Source of the DNA: Ferruginibacter sp. | GTDB taxonomy: Bacteria > Bacteroidota > Bacteroidia > Chitinophagales > Chitinophagaceae | NCBI GenBank assembly: GCA_013141115.1 | Contig: JABFRP010000004.1 | Location: 186,001-250,000, forward strand | Reading direction: 5' to 3' | DNA length: 64,000 bases | Notes under the pieces: model-generated | What the model was told of the DNA's origin: nothing | What the model saw: the letters and a program-made list of their open reading frames with translations, nothing else | The model's database searches: none | Shown: positions 17,850 to 24,938 of the stretch, piece by piece | Position numbering within the stretch: the first letter of the stretch is position 1 | Layout: the number at the start of each line of letters is the position of its first letter | Translations under genes and position numbers: made by a program

Positions 17850-19142
17850 TTAAGGCATGGTAAATTTAATAATAAATTCCGTTCCCTTTTCCAATTCACT
17901 GGAAAAAGCAATCTGCCCGTCCATAAGTTCTATATATTTACTTACTATATGAAGCCCGAGGCCGGTGCCCTGAATGTTGGCCGCATTGGTGCCCCTGAAA
18001 AAACGTTCAAATAAATGTTCCTGATCTTCTTTGGAAATACCAATTCCGCAATCTCTTACAGTGATGGTAATTTCTTTTTCTTTGGTAGTACTGTTTATTT
18101 CGATAACTCCTTTTTCGGGAGAAAATTTTATGGCATTGGATAGCAGGTTAAGAACTACATTCCTCAGCAATGAAGGATCTAAGCAAACATTTTCTTCTCC
18201 ATGGTGTACATAGTTAATGTGTTGCCCGTGTTTTACCAGGCTTTGCATTTCGGCACAAACCACTCCCAGCATTTCTTTAATATTAAACTGGGCATAATGC
18301 GCTGTAATTTTTCCGTCTTCAATTTTGCCGATGGATAAAAATTCATTCAGCAGATCGGTTAAATTATTTACCGATGATTTTATACGGTGAATGTGTTTAT
18401 CCCTGTTTTCCTGCTGTGCAGTTTCGGTATATTTTGCCACTAAAGAAGCAGAGGAAAGTATGGTGCTTAATGGTGTACGGAATTCATGCGAAGCCATAGA
18501 AACAAAACGGCTTTTTAAGTCGCTCAGTTCCTTCTCTTTGCTTAATGCTTTGGTAAGTTCTTCTTTGGAAGTTTGTAACTGAATTAAGGTTTCCTGCAAT
18601 TGCTGGGTACGCAGTTCTACTTTTTGTTCCAGTGCATCATTCAATTCTTCAATCTTTAAATTGATATCTGCTAGTTGCTCTTTTTGCTGTAATACAGCAT
18701 TTTCAATTTCTTTGCGTTTGGTAATATCAATAATAAATGCAATGGCAAAACTGCCTTCATCGGCACCATAATGGCTTAAGCTTATTTCTACCGGAAATTC
18801 GGTACCATCCTTCTTTATACCAAAAAGGTCTTTGCCAATACCCATTGGCCTGCGTTCGGGCTTTTTGCTGTAATTAGTTAAATGTTGTGTGTGATTATGA
18901 TGGTATCTTGATGGTATCAGCGCTTCCACTTTTTTACCTACCAGTTCTTCTGCTTTTTCATATCCAAACTGGGAGAGTAAAAAGTTATTGGCAAGCATGA
19001 TCTCACTTTTCTCATTAATTACTAATATGCCCATAGAAGCATATTGAAAAAGTGCTTCAAATTTCTCTTTTTCCTTTAAAAGGATATGTGCTGATGTATA
19101 TACCAAATGTATTTTTTTTCTGCTTTCTATTTTTACAAACAC
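17850..19142 (-). CDS. PAS-domain sensor histidine kinase
   Basis: A 430-residue kinase with a PAS domain (about residues 25-145), a coiled-coil linker (about 150-205), the H box SMASHEFRTPLST (about 216-228) and an ATPase domain with VVLNLLSNAIKFS, GIGISKEDQ and GTGLGLHIVS. No membrane spans, so it is cytoplasmic. The PAS domain resembles FixL in its IGIG-like stretch (RPMGIGKDLFG) followed by KKDGTEFPVEIS, but Arg/Pro stand where the FixL haem-ligand His would be, so haem oxygen sensing is not supported. Start is GTG 19142. It lies 27 bp upstream of the response regulator gene in the same direction: a two-component operon. Confidence 0.85.
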   Translation of the reverse strand: MFVKIESRKKIHLVYTSAHILLKEKEKFEALFQYASMGILVINEKSEIMLANNFLLSQFGYEKAEELVGKKVEALIPSRYHHNHTQHLTNYSKKPERRPMGIGKDLFGIKKDGTEFPVEISLSHYGADEGSFAIAFIIDITKRKEIENAVLQQKEQLADINLKIEELNDALEQKVELRTQQLQETLIQLQTSKEELTKALSKEKELSDLKSRFVSMASHEFRTPLSTILSSASLVAKYTETAQQENRDKHIHRIKSSVNNLTDLLNEFLSIGKIEDGKITAHYAQFNIKEMLGVVCAEMQSLVKHGQHINYVHHGEENVCLDPSLLRNVVLNLLSNAIKFSPEKGVIEINSTTKEKEITITVRDCGIGISKEDQEHLFERFFRGTNAANIQGTGLGLHIVSKYIELMDGQIAFSSELEKGTEFIIKFTMP

Positions 19143-19464
19143 TTTGGCCTTTTACTGGTAGAGGTACAATTAATAATATATTGCACAAATCACCGGTAAA
19201 TTAGCGTAGGTTGCTAATTTGTAGGGATAAAATTACAACAATACAAACAGATGTAAGAAGAGAATAACAGAAAAATAATTTTTATCATTTTATCATTCTG
19301 TATATTGATCATACCCTTTTTCGTGTTCTTAATCAGGGGTTATTTTAAAAAATGGGGTAATAGACTTGGGTATTTAGTAGAGAATAAAATTTACGTTGTA
19401 AAATTTAATGTGTGCTGAAAATATTGATGTGCAAATGTCTTTTGCAGCCTATGGCCAAAAGGAA
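19143..19464. other. Intergenic region upstream of the kinase gene
   Basis: A 322-bp AT-rich region between the kinase gene (transcribed leftward) and msrB. It holds an 8-bp inverted repeat AAATTAGC/GCTAATTT with a 7-nt spacer (19198-19220), a possible operator for the kinase promoter, and one lone near-match to the FNR-like box (TAATTTTTATCA, 19276-19287) without a partner at 22 bp. No gene seen. Confidence 0.4.
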
Positions 19465-19929
19465 TTATTTCTTTGGGTAAAAGGTTAAACTGGCCGAATT
19501 CATACAATACCTTAATCCCGTTGGCTTTGGCCCATCATCAAAAACGTGGCCCAAATGAGCGCCGCACCTGCTGCAGTTTGCTTCGGTGCGTTGCATGCCA
19601 AAGCTGTTGTCTTCCACCTCTTCTACACTATTTTTTGTAAGTGGTTTCCAAAAACTTGGCCAGCCTGTACCACTGTCAAATTTTGTATCGGAGCTAAACA
19701 ATTCCTGATCGCAGCAAATACATTTATAAATTCCTGCTTTATGATTGTCCCAGTATTTGCCGGTATAGGCTCTCTCTGTTCCTTTTTTACGGGTTACCTG
19801 GTATTGCTCAGCCGTTAACTGTTTACGCCACTCTGCATCCGTTTTTTTTACGGCATAAGTTTTTATTTGGGCAGATGTGGTACATACTGCCGTAAACAAT
19901 ATAATAGTAGCTAATACAATATACTTCAT
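19465..19929 (-). CDS. msrB: Exported peptide-methionine (R)-S-oxide reductase MsrB
   Basis: A 154-residue MsrB with a signal peptide (first about 20 residues). The zinc-binding pairs CICC and CSRC and the catalytic Cys in RYCMNSASL are all present, as are GTGWPSFW and HVFDDGP. It repairs oxidised methionines in periplasmic proteins. The gene stands alone. Confidence 0.93.
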   Translation of the reverse strand: MKYIVLATIILFTAVCTTSAQIKTYAVKKTDAEWRKQLTAEQYQVTRKKGTERAYTGKYWDNHKAGIYKCICCDQELFSSDTKFDSGTGWPSFWKPLTKNSVEEVEDNSFGMQRTEANCSRCGAHLGHVFDDGPKPTGLRYCMNSASLTFYPKK

Positions 19930-20053
19930 AATAATTATTTGAATAAATTACGCAAGATGAAGGATTTTGGTTTTTATACCACCGAACTTTTAACAAATGA
20001 CTGCGTTAACAAATTTAACTTTTAAATTCGTGAAGACATAAACTATTACACTA

Positions 20054-20218
20054 ATGGGAATATTACAACAAGTGGCCGAGTATTTATACCTTAAAAAGAG
20101 AGATACTCAAAAAAAACGTTCGTTTAATATTAAAGCCATGCATTTTATCAACCGGCTTTCTATTTTGCTATTTCTTTTGGCAATGATAATACTGGCAGTA
20201 AAACTATTACGCAGTTAA
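20054..20218 (+). CDS. DUF6728-like small membrane protein
   Basis: A 54-residue protein starting MGILQQVAEYLYLKKRDTQ, with a basic middle, a conserved-looking NIKAMHFINRLSI stretch and a single C-terminal membrane helix ending KLLRS. The pattern matches the small DUF6728-type proteins of Bacteroidota; function unknown. Its last 12 bases overlap the 3' end of lpxB on the other strand, so the two genes converge tail to tail. Confidence 0.75.
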   Translation: MGILQQVAEYLYLKKRDTQKKRSFNIKAMHFINRLSILLFLLAMIILAVKLLRS

Positions 20219-21367
20219 TGTAACAAAATTATAAATACTCTTTGCTGCATTGGCAGATGCATGGCCGCCTTGGCTCAGCAGTTTTTTTAAAGCTGCATAA
20301 TCTGCCTTTAGTTGCTGCTGTTTATTTTCATTGGTTAAAAGAGCTTCTAATTCTCTGGTGCAATTTTCTACAGTAAGTTCATTCTGTATCAATTCCTTCA
20401 CCACTTCTTTATCCATTATTAAATTAACCAGGCCAATGTATTTTATTTTTATCAGGCGTTTTGCAATTTGGTAACTGATGGAATTGCCTTTATAACAAAT
20501 AACCTGCGGCACTGCAAACAATGCCGTTTCTAAAGTGGCGGTGCCACTGGTTACCAGTGCCGCTTTTGATTGCGCTAATAATTGGTAGGTTTTATTTACT
20601 ACAGATGATACATTACTGTAAGGGGCTAACAATTCGTTATAAAAACTTTCTTCCAGCCCGGGAGCTTTAGCAACTACAAACTGGTATGCAGTAAAATGTT
20701 TGGCCACTTCCAGCATAATGGGCAGTTTTTTTAAGATCTCCTGTTTGCGGCTGCCGGGGAGTAAGGCCACCAGGCCGGAATTAGTAATTGGTAACTGGGT
20801 ATTGGTAAGAAAAGATGTAGTATTTTGAGCACCCAATTCCATCCCGTAAGGGGCGGAACCAAATTCCTCTATTACTTCCACCAGCGGATGTCCCACATAC
20901 TCCACTTCGTAATTCCATTTTTTATAAAAATCTTTTTCAAAAGGTAAGATCACCAGCATTTTGTCTACGTTTGCTTTAATGCCTTTTACACGGTTCTCTT
21001 TCCATGCCCAAACCTGTGGCGAAATGTAATAGATGACTTTTATGCCTTGTTGCTTTGCCCATTCTGCAATGCGTAAATTAAAGCCAGGGTAATCAATCAG
21101 TATTAATACATCTGGTTTGTTGGCTGCAATATCTTTTTTACAAAAATTGATATTACGAAAAATGGTACGCAAGTTTTTTATTACTTCTACAAAGCCCATA
21201 AAAGCAAGATCACGGTAATGTTTTACCAGTGTGGCACCGGCAGCTTCCATCTTATCGCCACCCCAGCAGCGGATGCTGGCTGATGTATCGAGTTTGCGCA
21301 ATTCTTTTATCAGGTTGCTGCCATGTAAATCGCCACTTGCCTCTCCGGCTATAATGTAATATTGCAT
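20207..21367 (-). CDS. lpxB: Lipid-A-disaccharide synthase LpxB
   Basis: A 386-residue GT-B fold glycosyltransferase that joins UDP-2,3-diacylglucosamine to lipid X in lipid A biosynthesis at the inner membrane. Motifs: AGEASGDLHGSNL at the N-terminus, IDYPGFNLRIA, YYISPQVWAWKENR, LLPGSRKQEI and SGTATLETALFAVPQV. Full length for the family. Stop lies inside the 3' end of the DUF6728-like gene. Confidence 0.95.
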   Translation of the reverse strand: MQYYIIAGEASGDLHGSNLIKELRKLDTSASIRCWGGDKMEAAGATLVKHYRDLAFMGFVEVIKNLRTIFRNINFCKKDIAANKPDVLILIDYPGFNLRIAEWAKQQGIKVIYYISPQVWAWKENRVKGIKANVDKMLVILPFEKDFYKKWNYEVEYVGHPLVEVIEEFGSAPYGMELGAQNTTSFLTNTQLPITNSGLVALLPGSRKQEILKKLPIMLEVAKHFTAYQFVVAKAPGLEESFYNELLAPYSNVSSVVNKTYQLLAQSKAALVTSGTATLETALFAVPQVICYKGNSISYQIAKRLIKIKYIGLVNLIMDKEVVKELIQNELTVENCTRELEALLTNENKQQQLKADYAALKKLLSQGGHASANAAKSIYNFVTLTA

Positions 21368-21459
21368 ATTGTATAATTACCGGTGCAATTTACCACTGTT
21401 TATTTAAATGAGCCCTACCAAGCCGGAATTGCAGTGTTTTTTACAGCCAAAATGCGTAT

Positions 21460-21554
21460 TATCTTAAGCCAAAACGTTATAAAAATAGTAGTTTTGGCTC
21501 AAGATAATAGTGAAATTATAAGCCAAAACTATAAAAAATTTGTACTTTTGGCTT
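21460..21554 (+). promoter_or_regulatory. Two inverted-repeat operators over the AAA ATPase promoter
   Basis: Two palindromes built on the half-site AGCCAAAAC with the same 15-nt spacer: 21460-21506 (arms of 16 bp with one mismatch) and 21520-21554 (10-bp arms, one mismatch). The right arm of the second overlaps a -7 element TACTTTTG (21543-21550), 17 bp before the start codon. This looks like an autorepression operator. A third copy lies just after the gene. Confidence 0.65.
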
Positions 21555-21567
21555 ACAATAATTAGCT

Positions 21568-23025
21568 ATGAAAGAAATAAATATTATTGGAAGAGAAGAA
21601 GAAAAGCATTTACTGACAAGTATTGTAGTTAATGCTAAAGCCAGTTTGGTGGCAGTGTATGGCCGCCGCAGAATTGGTAAAACCTACCTCATTCGTAACT
21701 GTTTAAAAAAACATATTGCTTTTGAATATTCCGGTATTCATAACGTAGAAACTGCGGTGCAGTTAACCAGTTATTGCAAAGCACTGGCTGCACAACTGAA
21801 TAATAATATAGCCTTACCTGATGTTGCAGATTGGTTTACTGCTTTTGAATTAACAGCCCGGCTGCTGCAAAAAAAAATGCGGCGCAAAAAAGCAGTACTG
21901 TTTTTAGATGAGTTCCCCTGGATGCAAACGCCTAAATCTAATTTTTTGGCGGCTTTTGAACAATTTTGGAATACCTGGGCAAGCAAACAAAATAATTTAG
22001 CCGTTGTACTATGTGGCTCTGCCGCCAGCTGGATGATACAAAATGTAGTACGCAATAAAGGTGGGCTGCACAACCGCATTACACATAAAATTGCCCTGCA
22101 ACCTTTTACATTGTACGAGACCGAAGCATTTTTAAAAAGCAGGAATGTGCTGCTGAACCGTTACCAGATTGTTCAATTATACATGGCATTTGGTGGTGTG
22201 CCGCATTATTTGGAGCAGGCTGTGCCAGGCTTAAGTGCAGCACAAATTATAGATAAGACCTGCTTTACAAAAAACGGTTTTTTGTACAATGAATTTGCTG
22301 ACCTGTACAAAGCTTTATTTGATAGTGCCGACAGACATTTTAAAGTAATTAGGGCTTTAGCTGCCAAACCCATGGGCTTAAGCCGCAACGAAATTATTAA
22401 AATATGTAAACTGCAAAGCGGCGGCAGTACCAGTACTTTGCTGGAAGAATTAGCTGCATCAGGGTTTATTACGCCTTATGTGCCCATTGGCAAAAAAAGC
22501 AAAGACAGTATCTATAAATTAACAGACGAATACTCCCTGTTTTATTTAAAATTTATGGAAGCCAACCGCAGTGGCAGCAAAGGCACCTGGGTGCGGCTCA
22601 GCGATACCCCCACCTGGAAAAGCTGGAGCGGACTGGCCTTTGAAAGTATTTGTATGAAGCACATTCCCGCTATAAAAAAAGCACTGGGTATAACAGGTAT
22701 TTACAGCGAAACTGCAATATGGAAAAGTAAAGGCAACAGCAGTAAAGATGCCGCACAAATTGATTTGGTAATCAGCCGCCGAGATAATTGTATTAATCTT
22801 TGCGAAATAAAATTTTATGAAAATAAATTTACAATAGATAAAAAATATGCGGCAGCCCTGCAACAAAAGAAAAATATTTTTCAGCAGGAAACCAAAACCC
22901 GTAAACACCTTTTTATAACCCTTATCAGCACTATGGGTTTGCAACTTAATGAACACAGTATTGGGTTAATAGATCAGCAGCTTACACTGGATGATCTATT
23001 TGTTCCCTGGCAAAAAGAAGGCTGA
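21568..23025 (+). CDS. Archaeal-type AAA ATPase with DUF234-like C-terminus
   Basis: A 485-residue STAND-like ATPase of the archaeal ATPase family (PF01637 type). Walker A is GRRRIGKTYLI (about residues 30-40), Walker B VLFLDEFPWM (about 111-120), and the GSAASWM sensor region follows. A winged-helix section (about 265-310) precedes a C-terminal DUF234/restriction-nuclease-like region with DAAQIDLVI...LCEIKF, reminiscent of the D...ExK core of PD-(D/E)XK folds. Such genes occur as scattered, repeat-flanked singletons in Bacteroidota; their role is unresolved. Here the gene is bracketed by matching inverted repeats. Confidence 0.8.
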   Translation: MKEINIIGREEEKHLLTSIVVNAKASLVAVYGRRRIGKTYLIRNCLKKHIAFEYSGIHNVETAVQLTSYCKALAAQLNNNIALPDVADWFTAFELTARLLQKKMRRKKAVLFLDEFPWMQTPKSNFLAAFEQFWNTWASKQNNLAVVLCGSAASWMIQNVVRNKGGLHNRITHKIALQPFTLYETEAFLKSRNVLLNRYQIVQLYMAFGGVPHYLEQAVPGLSAAQIIDKTCFTKNGFLYNEFADLYKALFDSADRHFKVIRALAAKPMGLSRNEIIKICKLQSGGSTSTLLEELAASGFITPYVPIGKKSKDSIYKLTDEYSLFYLKFMEANRSGSKGTWVRLSDTPTWKSWSGLAFESICMKHIPAIKKALGITGIYSETAIWKSKGNSSKDAAQIDLVISRRDNCINLCEIKFYENKFTIDKKYAAALQQKKNIFQQETKTRKHLFITLISTMGLQLNEHSIGLIDQQLTLDDLFVPWQKEG

Positions 23026-23027
23026 TG

Positions 23028-23072
23028 ATCTTGAGCCAAAACACTACTTTTTGATGAGTTTTGGCTCAGGAT
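23028..23072. repeat. Inverted repeat matching the upstream operators
   Basis: Begins 3 bp after the ATPase stop codon. Arms are ATCTTGAGCCAAAAC (23028-23042) and its near-complement (23058-23072), with a 15-nt spacer, the same half-site and spacer length as the two palindromes upstream of the gene. It may be an element boundary, a second regulator site or a terminator-like hairpin. Confidence 0.7.
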
Positions 23073-23114
23073 GAAACGATGGGGAATTAAAAATACCGAT
23101 TTCTATTTTGCAGG

Positions 23115-23771
23115 TTATTCTTTAATTGCTGTTACAACCAGGCTTTCCATCTTTACCATTTCGCCGTTTAATTCAAAATTGGGTTCTTGTATTTCAACAG
23201 ACTGTAAAATGCTGTAACCATTTTTAATAAGTAGCTGTTCCACTTCTTCTTTACTATACATTGTAAATCCATATTTAGTAAACGGGTAATTTGTCATTTG
23301 CCGCTTTGGCCGCAGGGTAATAATGAGTTTGCCTTTGGGTTGCAGTACCCGTTTTAATTCTGCTAAAATGGTTACTGTATCTTCCCAAAAGTAAATAGTG
23401 TTAATGGTAAATATTTTATTAAAACCTGCATCAGCAAATGGCAATGCGGTAGCATCAGCTAAAACAAAATTGGCCTGCCCGTTATTTATCCATTCCGTAT
23501 TTATTCTTTTAGCTTCTGCAACCATCACTTCCGAAAAATCGGCACCGGTATATTTTATGCTGCCGTGTTTTTGCAAAATATTCTTTACAAAAAAGCCATT
23601 GCCCATACCAATTTCTAAAATAGTATCGCCTGCTGCAGCATTCAATATTTCCACCGTATCTAAATTAATATGCACATTGCCACGGTTCATCCATTCTCCG
23701 GTTTGTATGCCAGCTTCGCCGCTGGGGTGGCGGAGTTGTGCAGCAAGATTTTGGTAAGTTTGTTCGTTCAT
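23115..23771 (-). CDS. Class I SAM-dependent methyltransferase
   Basis: A 218-residue methyltransferase. The SAM-binding motif I is ILEIGMGNGFFVKNIL (about residues 50-65), with the acidic end of strand 2 at GADFSEVMV and motif IV-like region LADATALPFADAGFN (Methyltransf_11 type). Substrate cannot be read from the sequence. Transcribed leftward, 20 bp downstream of the possible nuclease gene. Confidence 0.85.
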   Translation of the reverse strand: MNEQTYQNLAAQLRHPSGEAGIQTGEWMNRGNVHINLDTVEILNAAAGDTILEIGMGNGFFVKNILQKHGSIKYTGADFSEVMVAEAKRINTEWINNGQANFVLADATALPFADAGFNKIFTINTIYFWEDTVTILAELKRVLQPKGKLIITLRPKRQMTNYPFTKYGFTMYSKEEVEQLLIKNGYSILQSVEIQEPNFELNGEMVKMESLVVTAIKE

Positions 23772-23791
23772 AGGCCAATAGTTTTTGTTGA

Positions 23792-24292
23792 TTATATATT
23801 TTTGAAGCTGTCACGCCCAAATTTTCTTAGTAAAGACCATTTCTTGCCTTCAATTACCCCGTCTTTCTGACTCCAGATTCTATGATTATCTTGTAAGTAA
23901 AATGTCCAGCCATAATATTTGGTGTAGCCGAGTCTGCCTACTCCTAAGTCTGATAATATCTTATTCCAATATATTTTATCATTATTTTCGTCAAGTATCG
24001 ATGGGCAAGAAAAAACATAGATATAGCCATGATTATCCCATTTTGTATTAGCATAGTCTATACATTGCTTAATCCAATGTGTGGTATGTTTTATCCCGTC
24101 AAGTTTTTCTTTAGATTTGAATTCAATACCAATTGAAATATTTTTATTCTTCCACTTTGATGTGTCTTTTGGTTTTAAAATTGCATCAATACGAAGTCTC
24201 TTACCAGAAAAGTGTGTTCCATATACTTCTGTTTTAATTTGGAAGTCGTCAATAAGCAATTCAAGTATCTCTTTTGAAAATATTTTTTCCAT
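23792..24292 (-). CDS. Hypothetical protein with possible PD-(D/E)XK nuclease core
   Basis: A 166-residue protein that is more AT-rich than its neighbours. The stretch RLRIDAILKPKD...ISIGIEFKSKEK (about residues 32-60) has the spacing of an Asp...Glu-x-Lys restriction-endonuclease-fold active site. Aromatic residues dominate the C-terminal half (KYYGWTFYLQD). No partner restriction or defence genes are obvious; the adjacent methyltransferase is not of a recognisable DNA-methylase type. Nuclease activity is an inference from one motif. Confidence 0.55.
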   Translation of the reverse strand: MEKIFSKEILELLIDDFQIKTEVYGTHFSGKRLRIDAILKPKDTSKWKNKNISIGIEFKSKEKLDGIKHTTHWIKQCIDYANTKWDNHGYIYVFSCPSILDENNDKIYWNKILSDLGVGRLGYTKYYGWTFYLQDNHRIWSQKDGVIEGKKWSLLRKFGRDSFKNI

Positions 24293-24367
24293 TCAACTTT
24301 TTTAGTATCTCATATAAATATACTCACCATTTATAAAATTAAAAAAAGTAATAATTTGGTTAAAAGT

Positions 24368-24430
24368 ATTGCAGCTATCTACGCTGCAATAAAAGCTCAA
24401 TAAAGAATAAAAAGTACAAGAGTGCGACGC
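24368..24430. repeat. Dispersed intergenic repeat, copy 1
   Basis: Starts with a hairpin ATTGCAGC/GCTGCAAT (24368-24390). Bases 24373-24404 match, in inverted orientation, 27034-27065 at 29 of 32 positions. The segment AAGAGTGCGACGC (24418-24430) recurs at 46687-46699. The 24293-24519 gap contains no gene that I can see. Confidence 0.6.
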
Positions 24431-24519
24431 AACAATGCTAAATCAATGCATAAATGCTGGCAACAAAAAAAGCAGAATGCAAAGCATTCTCATCAGTAAA
24501 ATTTGCAGGAGAATAAATG

Positions 24520-24822
24520 TTAACTTTCAAAAACCTCAATCGTTGCATTGATGCCTCTCTCGGTAATGGCATCGCATTGTGGTTTTAAAATATCGTAGCT
24601 ACCTTCTTTTACGGCGTACTTGCCCTTGGTATGAATGATCATGCTGCATTGCTCGGCCTGTTGTTCGGTATGGCCGCAAATTTTTATCAGGGTTTCAATC
24701 ACCCATTCAAAAGTGTTTACCTCATCATTCCATATAATGAGGGTGCAGGTTTCGCCAGTGGTGGTTAACACATCAGTGTCTTCCCATTGCTTTGTTTCGG
24801 TATGTGATTGCACTGCTTTCAT
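24520..24822 (-). CDS. clpS: ATP-dependent Clp protease adaptor ClpS
   Basis: A 100-residue ClpS. It recognises N-degron substrates and hands them to the ClpAP-type protease. The conserved LIIWNDEVNTFEWVIETL (substrate pocket with N-D-x-x-x-T) and C-terminal GKYAVKEGSYDI are present. The frame stays open to 24939, but the ATG at 24822 (MKAVQSHTET) fits the family's length and leaves a 116-bp promoter region shared with the divergent gene. Confidence 0.88.
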   Translation of the reverse strand: MKAVQSHTETKQWEDTDVLTTTGETCTLIIWNDEVNTFEWVIETLIKICGHTEQQAEQCSMIIHTKGKYAVKEGSYDILKPQCDAITERGINATIEVFES

Positions 24823-24938
24823 GCGATAACGCAAAAATAATATCATTTTTTTATAAAACAGCGGCCATGCAACATTTAAGGCACAATAATTGTCAATATA
24901 AAAAGTTTTAATACTGTATCCCAAATTCACCAAAAACA

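Noticed and set aside
17850-19142. Kinase as a haem-based FixL oxygen sensor
   Set aside because: The residue equivalent to the haem-binding His is replaced (ERRPMGIG), so the haem claim is not supported.
19276-19287. FNR-like box near the kinase promoter
   Set aside because: One mismatch and no partner box at 22 bp, nor a -7 element at the right distance; not counted among the tandem promoters.
21383-21565. 60-codon frame over the ATPase promoter region
   Set aside because: It runs through the operator palindromes, with low-complexity content and no start context; it is a by-product of the repeats.
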